Shown piece after piece: positions 25,961-40,900 of a stretch of 64,000 nucleotides of DNA; position 1 is the stretch's first letter, and each line of letters begins with the position of its first letter. The translations under genes were made by a program, and so were the position numbers. The DNA is taken from NCBI RefSeq assembly GCF_043290135.1, contig NC_134709.1:64023056-64087055 (forward strand). The letters are read 5' to 3'. Source of the DNA: Rhipicephalus microplus (taxonomy: Eukaryota > Arthropoda > Arachnida > Ixodida > Ixodidae). Under the pieces are notes generated by a model. It was not told the origin of the DNA. It searched no databases and was given only the letters and a program-made list of their open reading frames with translations.

Positions 25961-28900
25961 CGCAAATACCGGCTGAATACCACAAGCGCGCAACCAATTT
26001 GGCCAGTCGAAGCGCCGAGAGTAATCATTCAAAACGCCTCGTACCACATCGGGTTCTTCGTGTTGACCACTTGTTCTCAAGACGTGATACTTGGATGGAA
26101 TTACAGCGCCACCGCGCTGTAATTGACTGCGCGCGCGCGCAGGTGTCATTTTTCGTATTTTCTGATACCCCATCTACAGACAGTGAGCGCACTAACCTTG
26201 GTGAGCTTCTTGTTGCTTCCAACATTGACGTTCCTCCTTCTAGTGCCACCATTGTCCCCGTCAATCGCACTGAATTGTATGGCTCTACCGTGGTGTTCTC
26301 CCCATCTGACGTTTTCAGTCGCTGCCACGGTACGTCTCTGCCATACGCCGTTCTGCCACCTCACAAAGAGGCTTCCGGAATCATCGTTTGCAATCCCAGC
26401 TCATGCCCTCTCACCTTAAGCGCTCACGAAACAGTTGGCTACGTTTCTCCTGTTGATGACGACGTTATAGTCCCACGACCCTGGCCAGCAACTTGAACTG
26501 AACGCTGTTACTGCTCTTTTTACGTCTAATGACGACTCCTTGGGTATCTTCAATCTCTCTATCGACAGCAAGCTTCCTCCGGATCAACGGGAACAGCTAA
26601 TAACCATTCTGCATGAACTCCGAGATTCATTTGACCTTCCTCAAAAGGCAATGAGTCAAACTAACACCGTAGCTCACACAATCTACACCGCAACGCACCC
26701 TCCTTTGCGGCAACGCCCCTACCGCGTATCACCCAAGGAACGAAGTGTATTTGCAGAGCAGGTGGACGATATGCTTCAGCACGGTGTCATCAGGCCATCT
26801 TCTAGCCCCTTGTCATAACCTGTTGTTCTGGTGAAGAAAAAAGACGGTTCGGTTAGGTTTTGTGTGGACTGTCAGCGACTGAACAAAATTACGTGGAAAG
26901 TTGTACACCATCTTCCCCGCATCTACGACGCTATCGACTGCCTACAAGGTGCCGATTTTTATTCTTGACTGCACTTATACGTTCAGGTTACTGGGAGGTT
27001 CTGATGGCGGAGTGTGACTTCGAGCCGTAGCTGACTTTCCTAAGCCGACTTCACTCAAAGAACTTAGGAGGTTCATCGGCTTACGGTGTTCATATTTTCG
27101 CCGTTTCGTCCACAACTTTGCATCAATTATAGCCCCACTTACGCAACTACTGAACGGTCCAGCTAATCTTGCGAAATGGAACTCAGTGTTGTGGAGAAAA
27201 GGACAAGCCACCGTGCCCATCGCGAAAGCCACCTGTCCACATTTTCTTTATTCCGAACACTCAGAATCAGAACGCTGTCGCCTATTTAAGACCAGAACCT
27301 TATACCAAGAACGTCCATGTTTATTTCTACCACTCGTGCCCCCCCCCCCTTTCTTTTTTCTCCTCGGTTCTCCTGCTTGTGGCCGCGCGGCCACCATCAT
27401 CCGCAACATACTCCCAAAAGCGAAGACGATCACGAGACAGTCTCGCTAGTCGCGATCACTTGTCTCGCTGACTTTCCTCTAGAATATATGCTAACTGAAC
27501 CAGTCGCTTTCCTTGATGTTCCAGAAGCTAGTCACCCTAAAGCATGCGCGCAATATCATTCTCTCCTGGGTGCGCTGACCACCCAATTCTGCTATTGTAG
27601 CACTGAACGTGCGCTACCATCAACACAGCAACACAATTCACAGCTCCCAACAGCGAGGCCTTCGGCGTTCAAGCTGTAGCACAAATGACCGTCTCGGTGT
27701 GTTTTCTGTCAAGCGGGTTATCCGGTATGACCGGTCTTCCCGCCAAAGATCTCGCCCGAACTTCTACTGAACGACTGGTTGGCTCTGGAAGACGAGCAGC
27801 AACTGCACAACGTCAGCGTTGAGCTTTGAACCCTTCAGCAGGGCATCGTTGTGGCAAGCATGACCTAGCGCCTGCGTTGAGGCGTCAGACACAGCACGAA
27901 GCCTTGGTGTGACAGCATTTTCATGAATGACTGCGTGATGAGGCGCATGATAGGCATCGTCTTGTGGCTGTGGTATTCACAATCACCTTGTCTGTTTTTG
28001 TTTTTTGTTTTTTTTTTTGCTAATCGCCGCTGTGATTGCCTTGCCACGGTGTCTTACAGTTCAGAACGTTTCTTGAACCAGTTCAATTGCACTTGTGGAC
28101 AGCCTTCTCCCAATCTTCGATGATCGCTGCCTGAATATTCGTTCAAAACTTGTGGTTTTAGCGGAACCTTGTAGCAGCCGTCTAACTTAATGATGCCCTG
28201 TTCGAATGCCTCAAGTTATGGTGGAGCCTTGATTCTTTTCTCAGTAGGCGCCTCGATCCCCATGACGCCAAGACGCCACATTGCAGAAAGACCACCGTTA
28301 AGAACAAACTTCGTTCTAGGGTACAGAACGCTCAGCGAAGGGTATTACACAATACACAACTTAGTAAGTGTGTGAATACTGGTTGGAAAACAAAAACAGC
28401 ACAATGAGAAAAAGAAACAAATGAAGATTGCACTCATAAACGGTAATCTTTTGCTTTTTTTGTCAGTTTCCCTACTTTTCTAATAGCTTTTTTGGCATAA
28501 AAGAAAACGCAGCCAAGTGGCCGTGCACGCATTATTTCTTCTTTTTTTGTGTACTCTATTCGACTTTCAACGCTACTGCATGCACCGCCAAGGACATGAG
28601 CAACGTATGCTTAGACTACATAGCTCTCTAAAAGTTTCATTTTTCATAAAAGGAAAGCAATGCACAGGCGTGGAACGAAACTGGCTTATCCCCGCATCAA
28701 AATGGCAGTGCGCACGATAAAGAAAACATCCTGTTCTGTGTCCTTATGGCACGCTTCATGCTTCGTGTTCAGGAATAAAAAAAAAGAGCCCCAAAAGTTT
28801 AAACAGAGCATCTGCGCCATGAACTCATGCTTCGCCGACCGAATTTCTTTGTGCGCCGTGTGTGCGCGCGCGCGTGTTTGTGTGTGTGTGTCGCCGCACC

Positions 28901-31900
28901 AGATGGCGGATCTTCCAACTTTGGCCTTGAGTTGAGAGTATATATAGGCGTGCCAGAGAAGTTCTATCTGGAGCTGAAATAAAAATACGTGCTTGGCGGG
29001 TACCATTATCTCCAAAAGTGCGTGCATAACTCGGTGTATACCCCACACTATCTACAATTTTTATCAGAACCACTTGCTCTTATCGGGGCATTCATTTCGT
29101 GTGCGTTCTTTGTGGTTTTTCGTAGTCATTGTTGTATTCATTGCTGACTTAGCGCGTGTCCGCGTTCTCCTACGCAAGCTGGGTCTTCCGACAATAAACC
29201 ATCAGTTGCAGTATAGCGCCAGTGTTTGCCTGATGTCATCTGTGAGTGATCGTATCATTTTGGTGCCCTGCTTCTTCGAAAATAAAAAATCGTGATCCAA
29301 TCGCGGCCGAAGCGAATCACGCCTAACGGAATGAAATGCGGAATAATTTTGGAATATTCCAGCGCCCTCGATATTATTCGTATAGATGAAGTAAGTTTAC
29401 CTAATAATATGCATCTATAGCAATAAAAGCTATAGTAGTGCCTCGTGATCGAATGATCAGCTCATTTACATGCGTCAAACAGATTATCTAGAAATGCAAG
29501 TAATTATTTCACAGCTGGTGTAGAGCGGCAACGTGGGAACCTGGGATGCTGCGTTATGTGAGCGCTGATAACTTGTACTATGTTTTCGGTCATGAACTTT
29601 AAAGTATTTTAACACCAAATATGGATTCACTTGTCTTGCTGTTGAGATTTTTGAAAAATATATTCGTCGACTAATTGAATTTATTTGAATAGTGCTTTTA
29701 ACCAGTTGAAAGCGAATCTGCCTAATATGAAATCCTGTAGCTAGAAGTTTCGAGATTAGCTCACTTTATAGGGTTATTAGTGAAGGACAAAGACGATGAT
29801 TCGCAGTATGTGCGTTACTTTAGGCTATATGCATATGCGAAAGTGAGCCACTAGATCATTAAAGCAAGTGTTGTCTAGTTAAGAGTGGTCATAAAGCAAT
29901 ATGGCGCTTACCTTCGCCATGACTTTGTTTGTCGTTCCTTCGGAGTTCCAAGACTCGCGAAGCAAAGTCTTCTCTCCGTCAAGGAAGAGGCACTCCACCA
30001 CGCTCGTTAATTCCTGGCACAAGAAGAAAAGGAGAGAAAAGAAGTTCGACCAGTTCCACTTCGCGAACGCTTGAAACAAAGACGCTGATGTTAGTTCCCC
30101 CGCCCCTCTTCCCCTCGTCAAGCTCACCCTCCCCGACATTTGCACGTCTCATTAGTTCATCCTTTCCAGCTAGCCTTGACACTCTCTCTTAGCGCAGCTC
30201 CTATTGGTTCACTCGTTCCACCGAGCCTCGACGTTCGCATTTAGCGCAACATTGGTTCACCCTTCCCGCCGAGCTTCGCGTTTGCACATCTTGGCGCAGC
30301 GCAGCTCTTTCTCTCAAGCCGAGACTCACTCTCGCCACACCGAAAGACCACGTAACAAGCGCTACGCTGACAAACGGTAAAGTCTCGACTAAAAACAGCT
30401 GCGCTCTTCAAGAAATCAACGAAGAAGCAGTCTTGAAAGTGTCGATTCCATTCGGCCTCCGATCAGTCGCTCGTGCTTTAAAGCGTGCGACGCCTGTACT
30501 CATATTTGGTTACGTCTCTTAAGGAAGATGCTGGCACCCTCCACTAAACGCTGTTAGCCTGCGAAGGGAACCTGCAAATCTTTTGAAGCGGGATCAGAAA
30601 ACATTGCCGATCTGTTGCTGAGGCTCCTCGGGAGACGTCGTGAACCCTACATTACATCGCATTCTAACATTAGCCCTCAAAATCAGCTACAAATAACTTT
30701 TCTCGGCAGATCATGTCATAAACACAGATCCTGGTGCCATAAACCTAGAGTGCACGAACATTGGCTGACTGGAGGCTGAAGAATGCCTGTAGCTTCTTGC
30801 TCCTTTTTCACCCCCCCCCCCCTCCTTCTGTACAGCTTTGAAAGCGCTGACTGGTGCAAAAGGAGCGTCAAAGCATCTATAGAGCGTGAAGTTAATACCT
30901 AAACCCTCTCGCACTCGACGGATTCTAAAAATGTTTGCAGTAGTGAATTCTCGCAGCAATGTATAATTGAAAAATATAGTGCGGGACCTCTAAGTACGTC
31001 GTGCTGTCTTTCTTTTTCTCGCGTTTGTCTTCCGCAGTACTGAAACCTGCGTAGTGTTAAATACCAAGATGAAAGCAAAGAGACTCGCACTCGGCGGATT
31101 CTAAAAATGTTTGCAGTAGTGAATTCTCGCAGCAATGTATAATTGAAAAATATAGTGCGGGACCTCTAAGTACGCTGTGCTGTCTTTCTTTTTCTCGCGT
31201 TAGTCTTTCGCAGTACTGAAACCTGCGTAGTGTTAAATACCAAGATGAAAGCAAAGAGAATTATTAGTTTGATGCACGCGAACTGAAGTTTAGTCTTCAA
31301 GTTTCGAAACTCCAGCTGACGACGAAGAAAATGTTTTCCGTCTAATGCACTCGGCCACTGACGTCCGCGGCAGACTCGAATAACCACGTGCCCCTTAATA
31401 GAAACATGCCGCAAGTTTCGCCTCATGGGGACCGTTATACAGCTCCTTGTTGTATAACTGCTTTCAGATTTGACATTTAAAAACCGATATTCATTTCTAT
31501 TGAAGGAAGTAACAAAAGTGCTTTTATAATTTTCACTGCACCAACGTGTGGACTATCTCAATATTGCATGCCACTTGACCAATACGCCCGGGAATAGTCG
31601 CCACTGCCACGTCACGAAGTGCCACTTCCGGTAAAAAAAAAAGCCGCTGTGTGTCACTCTAGCCGGAAATCGAGGTGATTTAGCCATTTAACGAAATTAC
31701 AGCGTTGTTTTTGGTGTTGCCACTTGCGCAACGATGTCGGTGGATTCCACATCTAAGAATCAATGAAAAAAACGCGCTTGATTCATGACGTGGGGCAACA
31801 TCTAACTAGCGCATTCTGCCCCTAAAGCTCGTAAACAATAAATGTATCAGGAAAAAAATGGTGCATGTGCTTATGGATTCGTTCATAATTATTGGAAAAT

Positions 31901-34900
31901 GAAAGTGATCTTTTTCTTTTTACTCGACTGTATTGATCTTTGTCTATCTCCCCAGTGGCCTCCGGGATCTACCAATCTTTAGCAAGGCGGCAAGGTCGTA
32001 TGATAATGTGATCAAGTGACGCTATTTAATTTGTTAAGCCATAAAACTAATGGTGTGACCGACTATTCAGCGCCTGACATCGTTTTTGGTCATGCGACTT
32101 TTTCAATCGATCCTATAGACGCCACCTGTCAGTTCACGCCATTGATGTGGCAACTGAAGTTTTCGCCATAATAAATGTCCATTCTTTCTATCTAAAATAT
32201 TATCCTTAGCTGAGCACCAGGATTTGTCATAAATTCTCATATTCAGTGCAAAAACTTTGATTCTCATCTCTACAGGTCGAACCACATTCAACGTTTTCGC
32301 CGGCGTTCGTCCGGCGTTTCGTTTTCCGGTCTCACTCGGCGTCGACGCTACCGGTGCCGGCGGCCAACGATACGCTCACCCTGGAACGTCCCAGACATGG
32401 AGGATGGTCAAAGACATTGGCAACGTCGACACCGCAAGCAGCTTTACGGAGGGTTAACTAATAAGAGCGCTCCTGGCAGTGACATCTACCAATACGTTAA
32501 GGCGCCATCGCTGCTGCCAAAATGGCTGACGCCCACCTCAGATCTATTAGTCATCACCGTGCACTGTGTGGCTCATAAGTTCTTAACTGGTGCTTGTATT
32601 TGAGCTTGTTTCCCCGAAGCTTGGACAGCAACGCACTCATGGTAACGTTTTAGAGAGCCACAACTCAAGGGGGAAGTGAATTTTAAATGAAAACAAGAGA
32701 AAAGGGAGCCCCGTAGCTGTCTTTCAGGGGGAGGACATCTCAACAGTAGCTCACGAGGGATGGGGGTAGAGAAGAGAATAAAAGGATAGGATTAAAAGGT
32801 AGAGGGATAGAGAGAGAGGAAGGAGAGAGCGAGGCGCACGGACAGCGAGTGACGACAGAAGTAAGAAGGAGAATGAAACACGGTCGCAGGAGTCCGAGGA
32901 CAGGGCACCACTGGTGAGAGCTCTTGTCGGCAACAGGAGATGGCGTAGGGCTAATCCAGTCGGCCAGAGCTACGCTGTCGTCGTCGTCGGGAACTGGCGT
33001 CAGGAGGTGGCGTAGGACCAACCCAGTCCGCCAGAGCTGCACTGTCGTCGGAGATCGCGAGGGCTCAACCGGTCGGCACGGAATCCAGCGAGCAAGTTCT
33101 CGGATGCTAACGTGTTCTTCAGGTTTCTGCGCGTTTTTTTTTTTTTCACTGCCCGAGCTTTTCTGGTCCGCTTAATCTTTACAAGGTGTGCATGCGAGTA
33201 AAATTGTGTGAGTTCAAAGTGCTATATGACCGCTCCTACTTTATGTGTTGCTTTCTTTTTCTTTAGCGCCATAATTGTGCTATAGAGGGAGAAACTTTTA
33301 AATCAAAGACTATATATATACTACTGCGGTTAATGTGGCGCTAACATATTTCTTTTGCGCGTTTCGGTGTTGCAATTTTAAATCCCGTGCTATATCTCGC
33401 GCTAATTTGGCTCTCGTGCAAGTCTCTGGAGCAATTATACATTACGTGCCTAGTGAAGCTCCTCTACCACGAAACCTGAGGACGTGAGTAGTGCGGGCAA
33501 CCCAGTGATCCCATTGGCAATCGCGCGTTCGGCGAGATGGTGTCGCCCCTGCTGTGTGGCAGGGGAACCAGCCGAATGTTACAGAAAAGATTTCCGCAAT
33601 TTCAGGTAGATTCTTGTAATTTAGTCTTAGTTATTACTGCTCTTTAGATTACTTCATATATTTTTTGTGCATCCTGTACTTGTTTCAAGAATTGTTAGCC
33701 TTGCTCTAGGACTGTACTGACCACTGCGTGCCCACGCGACATGAAATGGTGCTGCGATGACAAGTCGGGTTTCTAATGTACTACGCACTTGACACAATAG
33801 TAAATAACCCGAATTTCACTTCTGAGGGTGTGAGATAGTCCTTCGGTAACGAGAAATCGTGGGATAGCGTTACCATTTTGCTGGTCTCGGAGATGCCCAC
33901 GGCTATCCAGATCTGCGCCTCCTGGGCAGGGCCGGTAAGCTCGAAGTGGTAGCCGTCCTCCTCAGCTACGTAGGTGACCTGCACCTTACAGTCCCCATTT
34001 TCGATGCAGCCATCGGGAAAGCCGAAGCAGCCTTTGCTCACACCGCATCCCTGATCTTCTTCCTCGCCTCCGCCCTGGAGGAAGTGACACGGTAAGACCA
34101 TCAGTTGGCATGCACTCGTCTCTTCCGCGGATCACATATCGCGAAAAGCGGATAGAGCAGAACGAAAGAGACTGTGAAGCGTCAACGCGTTTAAGTGAGT
34201 GTACATAGCAAACCAAGTCATTAACTTGCACCGAAAAGTTCTGAAGCACCCGCATGCGCCGTGATGCCAGAAAATGAACACAAGAATAAATAAGTAAGGT
34301 TCCCACCACGATTCCTCGTGCACTCGACTAAGAACACTTGAAGGCTAGAGCCATCTTCTTCTACTAAGCTTGTTGTAATGGTCCTTCCCATGAATGCTTT
34401 CTGTAACGTACGAAGCAAAGAAAGGTAAATATAAGGGCTAGTTTTCTTTGTTAAGACAGACCATTAATGAGAACGGGCAGACAATTATGCCTACGAGAGT
34501 ATAGGCGAGGGTATTAGGAGTAATTTTAATGCCACTGTCACGAAAAGTGGACGAACAGGTAACTTGCCGGAGGCATGAACCGAACTTGCGACCTTCGAAT
34601 AACGCGTTCCAGCCACCACCAACTGACCTACCACGACGGCTATCCCCTTGCCCACTTGATAGGAGTTGTATGTGCATTTAAACGTAGAAGCATCAGCCAG
34701 CGCCACCTATTGCCATTCGGGCGAGTTTGGGAAACCCATTTTATACCTGGTGGCGTCCTGTAGCACGTGATATTATTAGGAGCTGGCACATGACCAATAA
34801 TCCCTCGCATATTGGGAAACTCATGGCATTAAGTCTGCCAGAGCGAGACCCTCGCTAACTTAGAAAGAAAGGGTAGTATATTTAAGGGCTCATTTTCTTT

Positions 34901-37900
34901 GTCAGAAACCATACGTGCTTTCTAAAGAATAAACCACGTAGCCTCCGTGATCTGATACATCGCAGCTTTCTGCTCATATCATAGATCTTCACAGCCCAGT
35001 CTCCCAGATCGTCCCGCGTTGGACAAAGCGACTGTCCGGTGAAGGCATTACCATATGACGTCAACTTGAGGTGACGTCATATGGGCATCACGGTGGCGCT
35101 TTAATGACGTCATGACGGTGTCGTATGATGACGTCAGCACGACGGTGATTTCTTTCATCGCTTCAATCAGCGACGCCGACGCCACCACGGTCACTTTTGG
35201 TGCTTGATGAAGCATCTTGTGGGAGCTGAGGGGGCCTATCTTTTTTCGCACTCGTATATACGGTAAGCCTCGTGCAAGCCCATCTAGAAAGCTTTCGTAT
35301 TGGTAGCTGTATTTGAAGCGCAATGACTCACCTCATCGTTCCCACCGTCATCCCCATTCTGCCCTTCGTCTTTCTGCAGCGACTTCTTGGCCTCATCGTC
35401 ATCGTCCTCCTCGGGCGATACCGGAGAGTCTGTCGTTCTCGGCGGCTGGTGAGCTGGCGAGGGCCCCGCGTTGCGAAGACTCGCGGCCGCCTGCAGCCTA
35501 CTCGGCGCTTTTCCCAGAACGACGCGATCGGAGACAACGTAGTGAGGCGTGCCCTCCCGCTTTCCCAGAACCAGCGCCCTGGATAGAATTAGAGCGAGCG
35601 AATAAGGCATGTCATATAGCGGAAATCACGCAGGACAATCGAGACACGTTTTCACATAGTGTTGTAACTAAAACATAGCCCTTATCCATTCTTGGCTCAG
35701 CTATAGCCAAAGCTTCTACCTATCGTTTCGCTTACCTTGTTTTCCTTTAGTTATTCTTTTTATATTGCAACGTACTACACCGATAATCAACGGCCACTCT
35801 ACCAGCTTGTGTCTACTTCGCTTGCGCCAAGATGCAGGGATCGACCAGCGATGCAGCACACAGCCCACCTCGCCGAGAAGATTGCGTGCAATTAAGCTGT
35901 CAGTACAGCCGCGGCATAATGAATACTTCATTACACACGTGTTTTTGCTACAGAGGTGTTTCAACATGTAGGAGATTTCTATGTTTGAATTTGTAAATAA
36001 AGTTTTGTTTCCTTCTAACGGCTGCCATTCGTGCCCAGCCTGGTAAGCCCTAAATGGAGAGCTGAGCCAAGAGGACAATTTGCCCCCAGGCTGCTCCACA
36101 AAAACTTGAGCAGTTTAACGCATGCATGTTACACTATCGCGGTAGGCCTGCACTCGAAATAACGAGAAATTCGGACAACGCACCGGAAGACGACCGCACC
36201 CTTCCAGTTGACTGGTGCCTGCCAAGTGGCTGTGACTTTCTCCGAATCGCTTTTGCCGGAAATAACCACCTGTAATGGTGTCAAGCCAAAGTATGTTAAG
36301 CCACGCCACTGCAAATCGACAAGAAATTTGTATGCGGGCTTATGTATACATCGATGCGTAAGCTCTTGCAGCGATAGGGTGGGCACGAACAGTGCTACAC
36401 ACGGGACGGTAACGGAATAATGGAGAGGGCGCTGCTCTGGTTTATTGCGGAGAAACGCTATAGACCTTTAAGCACGAGACGTAGCATTATAAAATTCCAG
36501 CCAAAATAAACTAAGGCTTTCGAAAGAATAAATTGTTTTCCAATTCACTCTTATACATGCCAGTCCTGTGATTTATTATAGCTCATATAGAAACAATCGC
36601 ACGGGACGTTCCAACGTTCCTGCCATGCCTCGTTATTACTTAGCTACCTTCTTAATATAGCGACATTGTTTTTGCATTAGTTACACAAAATTACAAATAA
36701 GAAACGACATTATTTTCTTAAAAATTAGATGTATGCAATTAGGTTTGATATGCAGTTAGGCTACAAAGGGGGCTCTCCGTTAGTATCCATAATAAGCGTA
36801 CCTTGTTTACCGAAAAGGCGACTATGCGAAGTCACATGCATACCATTACACTTAATGAGAATAACCATTCAAACGAGGTGCTAGTTTTTGCTGGCAAAGT
36901 CCTGTCATTGGGCAGTGCTGTCGAAGTAGCATTCAGTTCTTGTTGAGATCTGTAACTAATCACAGGCCAGACTTAAACGTCTAACATATAGATAAACGTC
37001 ATTCGGATAAAATTACCAAACACTTCACTCGTCGGTGATCCTTTCTGCTTACGTATACAGCCTTCTGTGATAGTGAATCTCAACTAGGATTCATGGTGTT
37101 GGGACGTTAAACCCCACAAATCAATCAATCAATCAACTAGGACTCATTGGAATTCGCTCGTGCTAACAATTTTATGACCAGAACACCGCGCAACCACGAA
37201 ACCTAACGAAGGAGATGAATCGAATAGATCGAAAATCTATTTGATTTCCGCTGTACCTCCGCATATCTGGTGTCCATTGATACTTTGGCTTCTGCCGGTG
37301 AGAAAGAAGAACCGTAAAGATGTGTGTCATGAATTTATGTTGGAACTCTTGAGAGAAAAGGATATTTTAACGTCGCAATCATTCCTGAGTAGATACATCC
37401 GTGAATTGAAACGTGGGAACAGGAAAGACGGGCGGAATAGTATTGGCTGAGAACAACAACAAGAAGAACAAGAAGATGAAAATGCTGTCTCCTTCGAGGA
37501 GCCTCAGTAATGTGCACAAATGACTGGTGTGGGATATCCTTCTTTGCAATGCATATAGCATAAGTTTTCACAGTGATATATACTGAACCTCATAAGAGCA
37601 TCGCAGTCAAGTTCAAGATTATTCGTTATTACGTGTTCAAAAAAAACGGTTCACGTATATCACGTACAGAATCAGGAGATCACAAAGTACAAGACTGTCA
37701 GGGGTACCTCCGAAAATAATTAATGGCATACGTAAAGGGTTACAGGTAAAAGGTAGCAGTGGCGTATATAAATGGTTACAGGAAGCAGGTAAAAGGTCAA
37801 GGTATAATAAATGACCAAACCAGAACTCGCTGGTACAATATGTTTTCTGCTTTTGCACGTATCGTCATACATGGTAAGACAACCACTGAGGAATGTGCAA

Positions 37901-40900
37901 TGTTATTTGCATTGGACATGCTGTCTGAAGGCTCGTTCACACAGCTGCGACTTTCAACTGTCACGCGACAATTTGCGCCAGGTGAACAAGCGACTCAAGA
38001 CAACCGGTGTTCACACCTACTTGCACAGAACTCGCGGCCGCTGGTATTTTCATTGCCTCGTAAAATAGGTTCACGTCCTATTCATGCACATCAGATTAGT
38101 GCAGACGTTTGTGACTGTAGTGACGTGACTAAGGATCGAACAACGGGTATAACTGAGCCAGAATGGTAGTTTTTTTCAACCAACGCAGAAACATGCGACA
38201 CGTCGCTTTGCGACTAACTTGGCCACACGGCTCACGATAGTCACAGGTGCGACCGAGCTCCGAGGTTTTGCTTGCGACAAACAACGCTCCAGCCATTTAG
38301 GATACAGTGGACACGTGTTGCACGAAAAGCAAACCTTACAGAGGTAACAATAAAGCGTGAAACTATACAACCACAGCACATAGAAAAACACTGCATGCGC
38401 GTCAAAATACATGTTCATTGGGAGCACACGCTTGCGACTCACGTTCTCGTGATCTCGGCAGGAATGGGTCCGGGCGCTGTCGTCAAATCCGCCGGCCGCG
38501 AACTCTCCGAGCACCAGAGAACCGTGCTCATTACTTTTTCTCGCCTGAATTACGTAGCCCCGAAACGAACCTTCCAGGGCCACTGTCGCCAATGCAAAAA
38601 TACGCATACAGATTCATTGCCGATGCCACTTTCAAAGATATATACGTTACGTGTGAGCGAATGTTCCTGAACTTCTCATACAAATAAAGTACTTGGCGGA
38701 AGGCGTAGCGGTCTGCGGAGAACATGGAAGTCTTGAATCGTTTTCTTCGTGTGATTCATTTATTATGCGCAACAAGTTTCGCCATTCATATCATCACGAA
38801 CAAAGGGCATTTTTACATCCTATTGTCACACCAGTCCCGTTAATTAGGGAGGCGATCGCCGGGCTAATTCCAAGGGCCGAAGTATCAGCCCCCCGAACCA
38901 CACCACGAAAGCGTGGACAATTTAGAAGTGGTCCTTTTTGGCGCGCCAGCGGACGCCGGCTGTGGCGCAAAGAAAAAGTCAGAGCCGAGAGTTGATAAAC
39001 AAAGTTATATTCTCAATAATGGCAGATCGAAAACAACACACGAGAGCGCACACTCCACAATAGTTGCATACAATATGTCACCAATCAAACAACGTACTAC
39101 ACAGTACAATCAGTCACACTCGAAACAACGGACACAGACAACGATACTCACTACAATGCAGTCACATGCATTGAACCACCAAGACACCTAAAGACTAAAG
39201 AGATAGAAAACCTATCCAGTCCAAAGTTCTTGGAACAAGAGTCGGGATGATACTCTTCCGAGAATCACTCACTCAAAGTCCAGCGTTGTTGTCGTTCCGC
39301 AGCCCTCGAAGTTTCTCTTCAAGGAAACCTCGCCGAAGTTTCTCTTCCAGGAAACCTCCCGTCTTCAATAGGCCACTCTCCAAGCTTCAAACTTCTTCGC
39401 CCGAACACGTCGGCGTCACACGCGCAGCTGTTGCCACGCGTCTTCGCTCGATAGCGGTAAACACACACACTCTTGCCTGTAGCTCGAGTCGTCACCCCTC
39501 AGGTGGAAATCATCTTCTTCTCCCGCTTTGTCTTTACGGACAAAACCTTCGCCGACAACACGGCGGTATACCCTACGCTCTCTGGCGCTAACTTCCGTCT
39601 CCTCCTGATCTCTCACCTCGGCTGCTCGGTTAAATACCTTGCGCGCGACGTTCTAGACGGTTCTCGTCATTTCGTCGGCGCGATACGCAGCGAAGGCTGG
39701 GAAGAGGGCGAGACGGTTGGAATGCCCTCCCCGGCCGATGACTCAACTCGGTATGACTACGCCCCTTTCGTTATAGAACTTTCGCGGTCTATCTCGGCCG
39801 CCGATGTGGGGCGAGGAGGTTCGTCGGCGAAGCCACGCTTCCGAGGGGAGAGCGCGCGCCCCGGCGGGGGGGGGGGCCTTTAGATGTTTGTTTTCTTTTT
39901 TCTTTTGACCTCGCGGCGCCACTCCGGCGTTTCGTCGCGACAATTTGGCGGCGCGCCTATTTTTAGCGCTCGTTCTGTGACACTGCCCCCCACTTTAAGA
40001 ATATTATCGCATAATATTCAGAACCACACAAACGAGCGCGAACAGTCCCCACACACTCAACGACTGTAACATAGTCCGTCGCTCATGACACGTCACATTC
40101 GCAATAAATCACTCAATACAATTGTACATTGTAATCCAATTCCACAACACATGAAATATAGCCACAGGTACATGACTACAACGCTTCATCACACATTCCA
40201 AACAATACAAACGTACAAAGTTCACTCATTACCACAATTATACAACACTATACATCACATCACAGCACAGACACTTCGACACTTGTGACACAGGATAACA
40301 CAACATTAACACAACATATGGCACTCAGCACTGCCAAACACATTCTGATTCGATCTCAGCACCTATCCTGTGTATTTCGAGCTGCGCTTGCGTCCTTTCT
40401 TGTGTTGCTCGCTCGATCTCTTCTTGTTTTTCCTTGTTCTTTTTCGGCGAGCCTTTTCAACGACGATATCTGAGGTGGTATCTCAGCCATCGTTGTCACT
40501 TCTGACACTGTTAACGGGTCATGACTCTCAACCGATCTTGCCCAGTTATTCACCCGCTTGTTCACGTCCCGACATTTGGCCTGGCTGGCCAACTCCGTCT
40601 CCTTTACACTGTCTGTCGGTTGAGGTCGTGCCGACGTACGTCCAGCTGCCCAGCACGTGAACTCATTCAACTCGATCATCTTCTCATTCACTGTCTCTTG
40701 CGCCGCGGCTTCACCTTGGGCTCTAGTGAGATCCGTCACGGGCTGCTCCTCCACTGTATCTCGCGGTCGCTGGGTTGGCGAGGACTCTATCTTAGGGTCT
40801 TCTCCCAAACATTCCGGATCATTCGGTCCTCGCGCCCCGTCGATGTTTCCGATGACAAGGTCGTAAAGGGGGGTCGTCATACATAGAGCCGTAACCTTCC

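Larger units (their letters stand above)
25552..29911. other. Intron 6 of the FRRS1-like gene
   Basis: It contains an ATA microsatellite (25869-25959), a plus-strand Ty3/gypsy fragment (about 25960-27200) and a possible LTR remnant (about 27240-27480). From about 27500 to 29900 nothing is recognisable beyond short GT and GC runs near 28860-28895. Confidence 0.65.
30014..33873. other. Intron 5 of the FRRS1-like gene
   Basis: Noncoding. It contains a 176-bp tandem duplication (30908-31259) and one copy of a dispersed repeat (32706-33092) that recurs at 49620-49952. A C homopolymer lies near 30811-30822. Confidence 0.65.
34075..35331. other. Intron 4 of the FRRS1-like gene
   Basis: Contains a minus-strand tRNA-SINE-like segment (about 34550-34680) and a repeat with clustered TGACGTCA palindromes (35051-35135). 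Confidence 0.6.

Noticed and set aside
25855..26496. Long frame starting with about 30 isoleucines
   Set aside because: The start is a microsatellite translation. The downstream part is a decayed retroelement protease, annotated as fragment C.
29879..34101. Two separate DOMON-like genes
   Set aside because: The pieces at 34074-33874 and 30013-29912 join in phase and complete one DOMON domain with exon 7, so they belong to one gene.
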